From CBFFRJ01 sp051486985 (GTDB taxonomy: Bacteria > Pseudomonadota > Gammaproteobacteria > Enterobacterales > Enterobacteriaceae), in assembly GCF_051486985.1 (NCBI RefSeq), contig NZ_JAHVDV010000013.1:1-64000 (forward strand): 64,000 nt of DNA, read 5' to 3'. The notes beneath the pieces were generated by a model. That model worked only from the letters and a program-made list of their open reading frames with translations. It did no database searches and was not told where the DNA came from. The translations under genes and the position numbers were made by a program. Below are positions 18,115 to 27,779 of the stretch, piece by piece; position 1 is the first letter of the stretch, and each line of letters opens with the position of its first letter.

Positions 18115-19617
18115 ATGACGACTGAACAACACCAGGAAATCCTCCGTACTGAGGGGCTCTGCCAGTATTTTCCGGGCGTTAAAGCGCTGGATAACGTCAA
18201 TTTCAGCCTGCGCAAAGGCGAAATTATGGCATTGCTCGGTGAGAACGGGGCGGGAAAATCAACGCTGATTAAAGCCTTAACCGGCGTCTATCATGCAAAC
18301 AGCGGCACTATCTGGCTGGAAGGCCAGCAGATCAACCCCAAAAATACCGCCCATGCCCAGCAACTGGGCATCGGGACGGTCTACCAGGAGGTGAACCTGC
18401 TGCCGAATATGTCGGTGGCGGATAACCTGTTTATTGGCCGTGAGCCTCGCCGCTTTGGTTTACTGCGCCGTAAAGAGATGGAGAAGCGGGCCACCGAGCT
18501 TATGGCTTCTTACGGCTTTTCGCTGGACGTGCGTGAACCGCTCAACCGCTTTTCCGTCGCCATGCAACAGATTGTGGCGATTTGTCGCGCCATCGATCTC
18601 TCTGCGAAAGTGCTGATTCTGGATGAGCCTACCGCCAGCCTGGATACCCAGGAGGTGGAGATGCTCTTCACGCTCATGCGCCAGCTTCGTGCGCAGGGTG
18701 TCGCGCTGATTTTCGTCACTCACTTTCTCGATCAGGTTTATGAGGTGAGCGACCGCATCACCGTGCTGCGTAATGGCAGCTTTGTGGGCTGCCGCGAAAC
18801 CCGCGAACTCCCGCAAATCGAACTGGTGAAAATGATGCTGGGGCGCGAGCTGGACAGTAACGCTCTGCAACGCGCAGGACGCACCCTGCTCAGCGAAAAA
18901 CCCGTCGCGGCATTTAAAGATTTTGGTAAGAAGGGCGTCATTACGCCATTCGACCTTGAAGTTCGCCCCGGTGAAATTGTCGGACTGGCGGGACTGCTTG
19001 GTTCCGGGCGTACCGAAACCGCCGAAGTGATTTTTGGGATCAAGCCTGCCGACAGCGGTAGCGCCCTCATCAAAGGTAAGCCGCAGGCCCTGCGTTCGCC
19101 GCATCAGGCCTCCTGTCTGGGCATCGGCTTTTGCCCTGAAGATCGTAAAACCGATGGCATTATTGCCGCCGCTTCGGTGAGAGAAAATATCGTGCTGGCG
19201 CTACAGGCCCAGCGCGGCTGGCTGCGTCCGATACCCCGGCGCGAACAGAACGCCATCGCCGAGCGTTTTATTCGTCAGTTGGGCATTCGCACGCCGAGCG
19301 CCGAACAGCCCATTGAATTTCTGTCCGGTGGTAATCAGCAAAAAGTGCTGCTTTCACGCTGGCTGCTGACGAAGCCGCAGTTCCTCATCCTTGATGAACC
19401 GACCCGCGGCATCGATGTGGGGGCCCACGCGGAGATCATTCGTCTGATTGAAACCCTCTGCGCTGATGGTCTGGCGCTGCTGGTTATCTCCTCGGAGCTG
19501 GAGGAGCTGGTGGGCTATGCCGACCGGGTAATTATCATGCGCGATCGCAAACAGGTAGCGGAAATTCCGCTTGCTGAGCTGTCGGTTCCGGCGATCATGA
19601 ATGCCATCGCGGCATAA
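18115..19617 (+). CDS. ytfR: YtfR, galactofuranose importer ATPase
   Basis: 500 residues from the ATG at 18115 (ribosome site GGGGGAG), as in E. coli; an upstream ATG at 18055 would translate the repeat. Two fused ABC ATPase domains: Walker A GENGAGKST and Walker B LILDEPTASL in the first half, a degenerate Walker A (GLLGSGRTETA) and an intact LSGGNQQKV signature with Walker B in the second. This is the usual layout of the RbsA/MglA class. It works with ytfT and yjfF at the inner membrane. Confidence 0.96.
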   Translation: MTTEQHQEILRTEGLCQYFPGVKALDNVNFSLRKGEIMALLGENGAGKSTLIKALTGVYHANSGTIWLEGQQINPKNTAHAQQLGIGTVYQEVNLLPNMSVADNLFIGREPRRFGLLRRKEMEKRATELMASYGFSLDVREPLNRFSVAMQQIVAICRAIDLSAKVLILDEPTASLDTQEVEMLFTLMRQLRAQGVALIFVTHFLDQVYEVSDRITVLRNGSFVGCRETRELPQIELVKMMLGRELDSNALQRAGRTLLSEKPVAAFKDFGKKGVITPFDLEVRPGEIVGLAGLLGSGRTETAEVIFGIKPADSGSALIKGKPQALRSPHQASCLGIGFCPEDRKTDGIIAAASVRENIVLALQAQRGWLRPIPRREQNAIAERFIRQLGIRTPSAEQPIEFLSGGNQQKVLLSRWLLTKPQFLILDEPTRGIDVGAHAEIIRLIETLCADGLALLVISSELEELVGYADRVIIMRDRKQVAEIPLAELSVPAIMNAIAA

Positions 19618-19627
19618 GGAGTAATCT

Positions 19628-20653
19628 GTGATGCCTCAGTCACTTCCGCAAACCGGGCCGTCGAAACGGCGCTTCACATGGCCGACAGGCACGCCGCAGA
19701 TCCTGGCGCTCCTGCTGGTGCTGCTGGTCGACAGCCTGGTTGCTCCCCACTTTTTTCAGATTATGTTGCAGGATGGGCGCCTTTTCGGTAGCCCGATAGA
19801 CATTCTCAACCGTGCGGCCCCCGTCGCTTTACTGGCTATTGGCATGACGCTGGTGATTGCGACCGGTGGTATTGATTTGTCGGTCGGGGCAACCATGGCC
19901 ATTGCCGGCGCAACGGCAGCCTCAATGACCGTCGCCGGGCATAGCCTGCCGATAGTGCTGCTCGCGGCGCTCGGCACTGGTGTGCTGGCCGGGCTGTGGA
20001 ACGGCGTGCTGGTGGCGATACTCAAAATTCAGCCCTTTGTCGCCACGCTGATTCTGATGGTCGCCGGGCGCGGCGTGGCGCAGCTTATCACCTCAGGGCA
20101 GATTGTCACCTTTACTGCCCCGGATCTTGCCTGGTTCGGCAGCGGCAAGCTGCTGCTGTTCCCGACACCGGTAATTATTGCGCTGGTGACGCTGGTTATC
20201 TTCTGGCTGTTCACCCGCAAAACCGCACTGGGTATGTTTATCGAAGCGGTGGGGATCAACATTCGGGCCGCCAAAAACGCTGGCGTAAACACCCGCGTGG
20301 TAGTGATGCTGACCTACGTACTGAGCGGCGTCTGCGCCGCCATCGCCGGGGTGATTGTCGCGGCGGATATTCGTGGGGCGGATGCGAACAACGCGGGATT
20401 GTGGCTGGAGCTGGACGCGATTCTGGCGGTCGTCATCGGGGGCGCCTCCCTGATGGGCGGGCGTTTTAATCTGGTGCTATCGGTCATAGGTGCGCTGATT
20501 ATTCAGGGCATGAATACGGGGATTTTGCTCTCGGGCTTCCAGCCAGAGCTTAACCAGGTGGTGAAAGCAGTGGTGGTGCTGTGCGTGCTGATTGTTCAGT
20601 CGCCGCGCTTTATTGCACTGATTAAAGGAGCTCGCGGTCATGATAAAACGTAA
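19628..20653 (+). CDS. ytfT: YtfT, galactofuranose importer permease
   Basis: 341 residues with a GTG start at 19628 immediately followed by ATG (MMPQSLPQ), preceded by AAGGAG; the same layout occurs in E. coli. It is a RbsC-family permease with 8-10 membrane segments and the signature ATGGIDLSVGA. Its end overlaps yjfF by 14 bases. Confidence 0.95.
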   Translation: MMPQSLPQTGPSKRRFTWPTGTPQILALLLVLLVDSLVAPHFFQIMLQDGRLFGSPIDILNRAAPVALLAIGMTLVIATGGIDLSVGATMAIAGATAASMTVAGHSLPIVLLAALGTGVLAGLWNGVLVAILKIQPFVATLILMVAGRGVAQLITSGQIVTFTAPDLAWFGSGKLLLFPTPVIIALVTLVIFWLFTRKTALGMFIEAVGINIRAAKNAGVNTRVVVMLTYVLSGVCAAIAGVIVAADIRGADANNAGLWLELDAILAVVIGGASLMGGRFNLVLSVIGALIIQGMNTGILLSGFQPELNQVVKAVVVLCVLIVQSPRFIALIKGARGHDKT

Positions 20654-21638
20654 CCTGCCGCTGATGATCACCCTCGGCGTCTTCGTGCTGGGGTATCTCT
20701 ACTGTCTGACGCAGTTTCCCGGTTTCGCGTCGACACGGGTAATCTGTAACATTCTGACCGATAACGCCTTTCTGGGAATTATCGCCGTCGGCATGACCTT
20801 TGTTATTCTCTCCGGCGGAATTGACCTCTCCGTTGGCTCGGTGATTGCCTTCACCGGGGTGTTCTTAGCCAAAGCGATCGGCTTCTGGGGCATTTCGCCC
20901 CTGCTGGCCTTTCCGCTGGTGCTGGCGATGGGCTGCGCATTCGGGGCCTTTATGGGGCTTTTGATTGACGCGCTGAAAATCCCCGCCTTTATCATTACCC
21001 TGGCCGGGATGTTCTTCCTGCGCGGGGTGAGCTACCTGCTCTCGGAAGAGTCCATTCCGATTAATCACCCGGTCTACGATAGCCTGTCCAGCCTCTCCTG
21101 GCTGATTCCCGGCGGCGGACGCCTGAGTGCGATGGGGCTGCTGATGCTGGGCGTCGTGGTAATTGGTATTTTCCTCGCGCACCGCACTCGCTTTGGTAAT
21201 GAGGTGTATGCGATTGGGGGCAGCGCGACCTCCGCGAACCTGATGGGGATCTCCACCCGCAGTACAACCATTCGTATCTACATGCTGTCAACCGGCCTTG
21301 CAACGCTGGCAGGCATTGTCTTTTCGGTCTACACCCAGGCAGGGTATGCGCTGGCGGGGGTTGGGGTCGAGCTTGATGCCATCGCCTCGGTGGTGATTGG
21401 CGGTACACTGCTCAGCGGCGGAGTGGGCACGGTACTCGGCACCCTGTTTGGCGTGGCTATCCAGGGGTTGATTCAGACCTATATCAACTTTGACGGTACG
21501 CTCAGCTCCTGGTGGACCAAAATCGCTATCGGCATTTTGTTATTTATTTTTATCGCGTTGCAACGTGGTCTGACAGTACTCTGGGAGAACCGTCAAAGCT
21601 CGCCCGTAACCCGCGTTAGTACGATGGCGCCAAAGTAG
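20640..21638 (+). CDS. yjfF: YjfF, galactofuranose importer permease
   Basis: 332 residues. It is the second RbsC-family permease of the importer, with the signature LSGGIDLSVGSV and about 8-10 hydrophobic segments. The two permeases form the heterodimeric channel energised by YtfR. Last gene of ytfQ-ytfR-ytfT-yjfF. Confidence 0.95.
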   Translation: MIKRNLPLMITLGVFVLGYLYCLTQFPGFASTRVICNILTDNAFLGIIAVGMTFVILSGGIDLSVGSVIAFTGVFLAKAIGFWGISPLLAFPLVLAMGCAFGAFMGLLIDALKIPAFIITLAGMFFLRGVSYLLSEESIPINHPVYDSLSSLSWLIPGGGRLSAMGLLMLGVVVIGIFLAHRTRFGNEVYAIGGSATSANLMGISTRSTTIRIYMLSTGLATLAGIVFSVYTQAGYALAGVGVELDAIASVVIGGTLLSGGVGTVLGTLFGVAIQGLIQTYINFDGTLSSWWTKIAIGILLFIFIALQRGLTVLWENRQSSPVTRVSTMAPK

Positions 21639-21665
21639 TAACCTATTGAAATTACTATAAAGAAC

Positions 21666-21692
21666 TAAAGTTTTTCCGGTGGCGGACGATAA
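21666..21692 (+). promoter_or_regulatory. Sigma-28 (FliA) promoter of the second chemoreceptor
   Basis: TAAAGTTT, exactly 11 bases, GACGATAA: 15 of 16 positions match the FliA consensus. It lies 58 bases before the ATG at 21750 and 28 bases after yjfF, so the receptor has its own flagellar-regulon promoter. Confidence 0.92.
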
Positions 21693-21749
21693 CCTGCCAA
21701 TGAGGCTTAATTTACGCCTGAAAGAATCTCTGTTACCGGAAAAACTATC

Positions 21750-23315
21750 ATGCTCAGAACGCTCTCGCTCCGTACCGGCCTGTTATCTCTCCTCGCCGTA
21801 ATGACTTTCCTCCTGCTGCTGGTCAGCGGCATGGGAATTTATGCCCTCAGTAAAAGTTCCTCCTCCCTTGAGCGCGTTAGCGTGTTGCAGGGGGAGAAAA
21901 TGGCGCGCCTTAACGAAGGCTACACGCGGATTTTGCGGGCGCGTAATGAGTCAGGCCAGGCGGTGCGCATGATGGAGGTCGGGCTGCTGGCGGATGCCGG
22001 GAAGTCGGTTGCCGCCATTAATGACGAGATAGACAAAGGTCAGAAGGCGCTGGATAGCGTGCTTAAGGGTGGCATAGAGGATGAAAAGGGCGCTGCGCTC
22101 ATGGCGCAGGTTTCTAAAAGCTATGCGGCTTACGTTGCTCAGGGCATCAAACCGATGCAGGCAGCCCTGAAGTCCCAGAGCGCTGATGACTATTACGAGC
22201 TACTGGAAAACAAACTCATCCCTGTCTCACGGCAATTTGATAACGACATGCAGACATTTCAGGCATGGGGTGAAGCCAGAGGCAAAGCGGAAGTCAGTGC
22301 CGTGCAGTCGAGCAAAAACGTGGTCATGATGCTGATTGTGGTAGTGGCAATAGCGGCGGCAGGGGTCATTGTGCTGGCCTGGCTTGCACTACGCCATATG
22401 CTGCTAAAGCCGCTGGAATCCTCTATCAGTCAGCTTGAGCATGTCGCCGCAGGCAATTTGACCGAAGTAAGTGCTCACACTGCTAGTAAAGAGTTCAGCC
22501 GACTTAACACTGCCATTGAGAATATGCGCTATTCGCTTATCAACTCGGTGACCCGCGTGCGTGATGCCAGTTCGCAGATTGACACCGGCAGCCGTGAGCT
22601 ATCACTGGGTAACGTCGACCTGGCGCAGCGCACGGAATCTACCGCCACATCGCTGGAACAGACCGCGGCGAGCATGGAAGAGATCACCGCCACCGTGAAG
22701 CAGAATGCGGATAACGCCGATCAGGCGCATCAGCTGGCGAAAACCGTCTCCGATACCGCCGACCGCGGCAGTGAGATGGTCTGCTACGTGATTGAAAAAA
22801 TGCGTGATATCTCCGACAGCTCCAGCCGTATTGCCGACATTCTCAGCATGATCGACAGCATCGCTTTCCAGACCAATATCCTGGCGCTCAACGCGGCGGT
22901 CGAAGCGGCGCGTGCCGGCGAACAAGGGCGCGGTTTTGCAGTGGTGGCAGGGGAAGTGCGCAACCTGGCGAGCCGCAGCGGCGATGCCGCCAAAGAGATC
23001 CGTCAGCTTATCAGCAGCTCTCAGGCTCATGTTTCTGAAGGCAGCGATCTGGCGATGCAGGCGGGTGAAACGATGGATGAAATCGCTGCGGAAGTGATGC
23101 GAATGACCAGGCTGATGCGCGAGATTGCCAGCGCCTCGCAGGAGCAGAGCCGTGGTATCGAACAGGTGAATATCGCGGTCAGTCAGATGGACGAGACGGC
23201 GCAGCAGAACGCCGCACTGGTACAGCAATCTTCTGCGGCAACACGCTCGCTGGAAGAGCAGTCCCGTGAACTCCTGGATGCAATGGCTTCTTTCCGTTTA
23301 CAGTCAGCTGCATAA
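21750..23315 (+). CDS. Methyl-accepting chemotaxis protein next to the galactofuranose importer
   Basis: 521 residues. First transmembrane segment about 10-32, Tar-type four-helix-bundle periplasmic domain (about 35-190), second segment (about 192-213, MMLIVVVAIAAAGVIVLAWLAL), HAMP, methylation helices, and signalling tip SMIDSIAFQTNILALNAAVEAARAGEQGRGFAVVAGEVR. It ends FRLQSAA with no CheR/CheB-tethering pentapeptide. Position directly after a sugar importer raises the possibility that it senses loaded YtfQ, as Trg does with sugar-binding proteins; that is inference from position only. Confidence 0.95.
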   Translation: MLRTLSLRTGLLSLLAVMTFLLLLVSGMGIYALSKSSSSLERVSVLQGEKMARLNEGYTRILRARNESGQAVRMMEVGLLADAGKSVAAINDEIDKGQKALDSVLKGGIEDEKGAALMAQVSKSYAAYVAQGIKPMQAALKSQSADDYYELLENKLIPVSRQFDNDMQTFQAWGEARGKAEVSAVQSSKNVVMMLIVVVAIAAAGVIVLAWLALRHMLLKPLESSISQLEHVAAGNLTEVSAHTASKEFSRLNTAIENMRYSLINSVTRVRDASSQIDTGSRELSLGNVDLAQRTESTATSLEQTAASMEEITATVKQNADNADQAHQLAKTVSDTADRGSEMVCYVIEKMRDISDSSSRIADILSMIDSIAFQTNILALNAAVEAARAGEQGRGFAVVAGEVRNLASRSGDAAKEIRQLISSSQAHVSEGSDLAMQAGETMDEIAAEVMRMTRLMREIASASQEQSRGIEQVNIAVSQMDETAQQNAALVQQSSAATRSLEEQSRELLDAMASFRLQSAA

Positions 23316-23319
23316 TAAT

Positions 23320-23349
23320 TAACGCCGTGCAGGTTCGCACGGCGTTAAT
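23320..23349. terminator. Terminator after the second chemoreceptor
   Basis: TTAACGCCGTGC pairs with GCACGGCGTTAA around aggttc, starting 5 bases after the stop; only a weak T-run follows. Confidence 0.6.
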
Positions 23350-23369
23350 TATCGACAGGGCAGGGATAG

Positions 23370-23891
23370 ATGGAGACGCAGGAAGAAATCAGAAAAAATA
23401 TTTGTACTCAATGCGATAACGAAGTGCTTAAGGGCGGTGATTATTGCGAAGCGTGCGAGAACAAAGAATGTAAGAAAATCGGTGGCTGGCTGTATCTTCC
23501 CGCGCTGGGACTGCTTGTGGCGTTAGTGGCCAGTATTTTCGCCATCAACAATACCGCACGTACCCTGCTGGAATTTGGCAGCAGCGTCACCCCCCGTGGG
23601 CTGGGGGTCATTTATTTTGAGCTCTTTGGTTTTATCGGACAATTTCTGCTGACGATTTATGTGGGCAGTCTCTTTCTGCGCAAAAAGCGCAGGTTACCGC
23701 TTACTTACATCATTTTTCTTCTTTACGGCGTGGTGTTTGTGGGCGTGGATTTGTGGCTGGCGAACGCACTGATGAACATTCCGCTTGGCTATGACGATGC
23801 ACGTTCTCTGATTCGTGCGATTGTTGCCTGCTGCATCTGGATACCCTACTTCCGCGTTTCAACACGCGTTAAACGTACCTTTGTGCATTAA
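23370..23891 (+). CDS. DUF2569 membrane protein with N-terminal cysteine knuckle
   Basis: 173 residues. An N-terminal CTQC...CEAC arrangement (residues 12-30) looks like a small zinc ribbon, and about four membrane segments follow (about 40-62, 78-100, 112-130, 143-160), beginning with GGWLYLPALGLLVAL, the DUF2569 signature. Function unknown. It follows the chemoreceptor by 54 bases past a hairpin, so co-transcription is uncertain. Confidence 0.85.
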   Translation: METQEEIRKNICTQCDNEVLKGGDYCEACENKECKKIGGWLYLPALGLLVALVASIFAINNTARTLLEFGSSVTPRGLGVIYFELFGFIGQFLLTIYVGSLFLRKKRRLPLTYIIFLLYGVVFVGVDLWLANALMNIPLGYDDARSLIRAIVACCIWIPYFRVSTRVKRTFVH

Positions 23892-23899
23892 CGCATTAC

Positions 23900-23947
23900 T
23901 GCGCCGGGGAAACCCGGATGACGGCGCAGGGCCGCATCCGGATTATG
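23900..23947. repeat. REP-like element between convergent genes
   Basis: GC-rich imperfect palindrome (cgccggggaaacccggatg, then gccgcatccgg) between the stops of the DUF2569 gene and fbp, typical of paired REP units. Confidence 0.65.
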
Positions 23948-23951
23948 GGTG

Positions 23952-24950
23952 TTACGCGTCCGGGTACTCACGCATAAGACGTTCTACATCATTCACCATA
24001 TGCTCGTTGCCGACGAAGAACGGGCGGCGCTGGTGCAGACTTTGCGGCACGATATCCAGAATGCGGTCTTTACCGTCACTCGCTTTACCGCCAGCCTGTT
24101 CCGCCAGGAACGCCATCGGGTTGCACTCATACAGCAGGCGCAGTTTCCCTTCCGGGTGGCTTGCGGTGCTTGGGTAGAGGTAGATCCCGCCTTTCAGCAG
24201 GTTACGATGGAAGTCAGCCACCAGTGAGCCGATATAGCGCGTGGTGTAGGGACGCAGCGTCGCCTTATCTTCTTCCTGACAGAACTTAAGATACTTCTTC
24301 ACGCCCTGCGGGAACTTAATGTAGTTGCCTTCGTTGATGGAGTAGGTGTTGCCCTTCTCCGGGAAGCGCATACGCTCCTGGCAGAGGCAGAACACGCCCA
24401 AAGAGGGATCATAGGTGAAGGCGTGAACGCCGCAACCGGTGGTGTAAACCAGCATGGTGGACGAACCGTAAACCACATAACCTGCGGCTACCTGCTGGCT
24501 GCCCGGTTGCAGGAAGTCTTCTTCGGTAACGGGGGTGCCGACCGGTGTGACGCGACGATAGATGGAGAAAATAGTCCCGACAGAAACGTTAACATCAATG
24601 TTACTGGAACCATCGAGTGGGTCCATGAGCACGACATACTTCGCATGTTCACACCCTTCAAAGACAACGATTTCATCTTCTTCTTCAGAGGCGATCCCGG
24701 CGACAATATCACGTGCACGCAGTGCGGCTTTTAGTTTTTCATTGGCGAACAGATCGAGCTTTTGCTGTACCTCGCCCTGCACGTTCTCAGCACCGCTGGC
24801 ACCCAGGATATCAACCAGACCGGCTTTGTTGATATCGCGATGGATGATCTTGGCACCCAGTTTTATTGCTGACAGCAGCGCGGTTAACTCACCGGTAGCG
24901 TGAGAAAACTCATGCTGTTTCTCAACAATAAATTCACCTAACGTTTTCAT
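23952..24950 (-). CDS. fbp: Fructose-1,6-bisphosphatase class I
   Basis: 332 residues from the ATG at 24950 (MKTLGEFIVEKQHEFSHATG), as in E. coli; a start 5 codons further upstream is possible. It dephosphorylates fructose 1,6-bisphosphate in gluconeogenesis. The metal-binding signature DPLDGSSNIDVNVSVGTIF is intact. Divergent from mpl. Confidence 0.98.
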   Translation of the reverse strand: MKTLGEFIVEKQHEFSHATGELTALLSAIKLGAKIIHRDINKAGLVDILGASGAENVQGEVQQKLDLFANEKLKAALRARDIVAGIASEEEDEIVVFEGCEHAKYVVLMDPLDGSSNIDVNVSVGTIFSIYRRVTPVGTPVTEEDFLQPGSQQVAAGYVVYGSSTMLVYTTGCGVHAFTYDPSLGVFCLCQERMRFPEKGNTYSINEGNYIKFPQGVKKYLKFCQEEDKATLRPYTTRYIGSLVADFHRNLLKGGIYLYPSTASHPEGKLRLLYECNPMAFLAEQAGGKASDGKDRILDIVPQSLHQRRPFFVGNEHMVNDVERLMREYPDA

Positions 24951-25124
24951 ACCCTGTCCCTGCATTTTGTGTGGAGTAATGTGACCTCAACAATCTTAAC
25001 AAAGATTCAAATGATCGCGCACAGGTGAATCGCGCCAGCAGGATACGGATTATCCTGAAATGCATTTCCGTCATGTTAAACATATGAGTAAAATGTGCGC
25101 CAAAGATAAGAAGGATAGAGACGA

Positions 25125-26504
25125 ATGCGCATTCATATATTGGGGATTTGTGGCACTTTCATGGGCGGTCTGGCAATGCTTGCCCGCTCGCTGGGTCACG
25201 AGGTGACGGGGTCGGACGCCAATGTGTATCCGCCGATGAGCACGTTGCTTGAGAAGCAAGGCATTGAACTTATTCAGGGTTACGACGCCAGCCAGCTCGA
25301 TAACGCGCCGGATTTAGTCATTATTGGCAATGCAATGACGCGCGGGAATCCCTGTGTTGAAGCGGTGCTGGAGAGAAATATTCCGTTCATGTCTGGCCCT
25401 CAGTGGCTGCATGATTTCGTTCTGCGCGACCGCTGGGTAGTCGCGGTTGCGGGCACACACGGTAAAACCACCACTGCCGGAATGGCGACCTGGATCCTTG
25501 AAGCCTGCGGGTACAAGCCGGGTTTTGTGATTGGTGGCGTACCGGGCAATTTTGAGGTTTCCGCCCGCCTGGGAGAGAGCCCGTTCTTTGTTATCGAAGC
25601 GGATGAGTACGACTGTGCGTTCTTCGACAAACGCTCCAAATTTGTTCACTACTGCCCGCGCACGCTGATCCTCAACAACCTTGAATTCGACCATGCGGAC
25701 ATCTTTGACGATCTGAAAGCGATTCAGAAACAGTTCCACCACCTGGTACGCATTGTACCGGGGCAGGGCAAGATCATCTGGCCGGAAAACGACATCAATC
25801 TGAAGCAGACGCTGGCGATGGGCTGCTGGAGCGAGCAGGAGCTGGTCGGTGAACAGGGCCACTGGCTGGCGAAAAAACTGACCACTGACGCGTCAGAATG
25901 GGAAGTACTGCTTGATGGCGAAGTGGTAGGTCAGGTGAAATGGGGCCTGGTAGGTGAGCACAACATGCATAACGGACTGATGGCGATCGCTGCTGCCCGT
26001 CATGTGGGTGTCGCGCCGAAAGACGCCGCAGACGCGCTGGGTACGTTCATTAATGCGCGCCGCCGTCTGGAGCTACGTGGTGAAGCGCATGGTGTGAAAG
26101 TGTATGACGATTTTGCACACCATCCGACGGCGATTCTGGCGACGCTTGCCGCGCTGCGCAGCAAAGTGGGCGGCACGGCGCGTATTATCGCGGTGCTGGA
26201 GCCGCGCTCTAACACCATGAAAATGGGGCACAGCAAAGACGATCTCGCCCCCTCTCTTGGCCGGGCGGATGAGGTCTTCCTCCTTCAGCCGCAGCACATT
26301 CCGTGGCAGGTGGCTGAAGTGGCTGACGCCTGTGTACAGCCTGCATACTGGAGCGGTGATGTTGATGTGCTGACCGACATGATCCTGAAAACCGCACTGC
26401 CGGGCGATCATATTCTGGTGATGAGTAACGGGGGTTTTGGGGGAATTCATCAGAAACTGCTGGATGGTCTGGCGAAGAAAGCCGCAGTGGCCGCAGCCGG
26501 ATAA
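25125..26504 (+). CDS. mpl: Mpl, UDP-MurNAc tripeptide ligase
   Basis: 459 residues (E. coli 457). It attaches recycled L-Ala-gamma-D-Glu-meso-DAP to UDP-N-acetylmuramate in murein recycling. Mur-ligase layout: N-terminal Rossmann-like part (MRIHILGICGTFMGG), ATP loop GTHGKTTT, and the central EADEYDCAFFDKRSKF block. A strong terminator follows. Confidence 0.97.
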   Translation: MRIHILGICGTFMGGLAMLARSLGHEVTGSDANVYPPMSTLLEKQGIELIQGYDASQLDNAPDLVIIGNAMTRGNPCVEAVLERNIPFMSGPQWLHDFVLRDRWVVAVAGTHGKTTTAGMATWILEACGYKPGFVIGGVPGNFEVSARLGESPFFVIEADEYDCAFFDKRSKFVHYCPRTLILNNLEFDHADIFDDLKAIQKQFHHLVRIVPGQGKIIWPENDINLKQTLAMGCWSEQELVGEQGHWLAKKLTTDASEWEVLLDGEVVGQVKWGLVGEHNMHNGLMAIAAARHVGVAPKDAADALGTFINARRRLELRGEAHGVKVYDDFAHHPTAILATLAALRSKVGGTARIIAVLEPRSNTMKMGHSKDDLAPSLGRADEVFLLQPQHIPWQVAEVADACVQPAYWSGDVDVLTDMILKTALPGDHILVMSNGGFGGIHQKLLDGLAKKAAVAAAG

Positions 26505-26530
26505 GTGAGCCGGTAAAGTCATCGACTGGG

Positions 26531-26566
26531 AACCGCGCCATCTGATGGGAATGGCGCGGTTTTTTT
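26531..26566. terminator. Terminator of mpl
   Basis: AACCGCGCCAT pairs with ATGGCGCGGTT, followed by TTTTT. It lies just before the stop of the convergent DUF4432 gene. Confidence 0.9.
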
Positions 26567-26570
26567 ATGC

Positions 26571-27779
26571 CTACTCTTTCGCGATAGGTGTCTCAATCAC
26601 CTGCTGCGTTTTACTGCCCTGAATATCCGCTACCCGTTTTTCCACTTCCTGCACCTGGCCTGCGTTATGCAACAGGGTGTAGGTAAGGTCAAAGCGAGTG
26701 CTCTGGCCGGGTTCCAGTTTCTTCACGCGTTTCTGTTCACGCTCGATGGTGACCGGATAGGCGTAGCTGGTGCCAGGTTCAATGCCGGTGACATAGCCCT
26801 GCTTTAAGGTATCGGTGTTTTTCCACAACGTCAGAACAGGCAACTGCTGGGTGTTAAAGCTGATGGCGGCCCCTTTGTCGCCCGCCTTATTAATGACGGC
26901 TGCTACGGTCTGTTTGCTGGCGTCTGCCAGCGGTTTTAGGTTAAAGACCATCTCATCGAAGCCTTTGGTGGGGCCACTGTAGGTTTGCCACTCCTTCAGG
27001 CCCGCTTTGGCGTAATCGTTAAATGGACTGACGCTTTCGACCGGGGCGATAAAGCGCGCACCTTCTTCGAGGATCGGCGTACCAAAATTGCTGTGATAAA
27101 TAATCTGATAGTCGTGCGCATAGTCAGCATGGTTGGTCAGCACGTCGTGCAGCGTGAAGCTGTTGCTGCCAGGGATGTAGCTCAACTCCATCGTCGTTTG
27201 CAGATCGGCCTTCTTGAAGGTGCTCTCTTTGACCAGACCGCGAATGCGAATTTCATACGGCGCTTCTTCGCTGACATCGACGGAAACCTGCGAAGCCGGG
27301 GTGTTGCCCACTTTGCCATGCAGGGTGTAAATTTGTCCGTCCGCGGTCACCGGATGGCCGGTCCACTCATAACCGCAGCGTACCAGCATCTCGTTGAATC
27401 CATCCAGCCAGCCCAGACCATTGCGGCTCTCCAGGTTGATATAGGCGGGGTTTACCACCTCTTTTACCGGTGAATCCCAGCCCATGCGCACGCCAAAACC
27501 TTCAACACGCAGTAAGTTCATGCCTCGCGTTGGGCTAAGGGTGATTGTCAGCCCGTTCTGGCTGGTAATGGTGATGATTTTGCTGCCTTCCTGCTTACCA
27601 CCATGCAGCACCTTCTGCTCAATGCTGAAGTTCTGATCTTTAATTTTCAGCTGCTGGCTGTTCACCTGCCAGTTTCCTTGTTCTATGCCGCTTTCAGCGC
27701 TGGTCAGCAACCAGGTTTTCGCACTGACGTTGCCGGAGATAAGCAGGGCGAGGGCAGAGATCACGACTGTTTTTTTCAT
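26571..27779 (-). CDS. Exported DUF4432 / aldose-1-epimerase-like protein
   Basis: 402 residues with a clear signal peptide (MKKTVVISALALLISGNVSA). The mature part has the galactose-mutarotase-like supersandwich pattern of the DUF4432 family (ITLSPTRGMNLLRV, GWLDGFNEMLVRCG, YHSNFGTPILEEGARF, GIEPGTSYAYP). A sugar-binding or epimerase role in the periplasm is likely, but the substrate is unknown. It is absent from the E. coli mpl-yjgA interval. Upstream are a GATCGA-A-TCGATC palindrome and a second AATCGAT copy, which suggests a dedicated regulator. Confidence 0.85.
   Translation of the reverse strand: MKKTVVISALALLISGNVSAKTWLLTSAESGIEQGNWQVNSQQLKIKDQNFSIEQKVLHGGKQEGSKIITITSQNGLTITLSPTRGMNLLRVEGFGVRMGWDSPVKEVVNPAYINLESRNGLGWLDGFNEMLVRCGYEWTGHPVTADGQIYTLHGKVGNTPASQVSVDVSEEAPYEIRIRGLVKESTFKKADLQTTMELSYIPGSNSFTLHDVLTNHADYAHDYQIIYHSNFGTPILEEGARFIAPVESVSPFNDYAKAGLKEWQTYSGPTKGFDEMVFNLKPLADASKQTVAAVINKAGDKGAAISFNTQQLPVLTLWKNTDTLKQGYVTGIEPGTSYAYPVTIEREQKRVKKLEPGQSTRFDLTYTLLHNAGQVQEVEKRVADIQGSKTQQVIETPIAKE

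Noticed and set aside
17819..18115. 98-codon minus-strand frame over the tandem repeat
   Set aside because: It simply translates the 48-base units (repeated VPTLNSL...SGERGLI) and starts within the repeat; no ribosome site.
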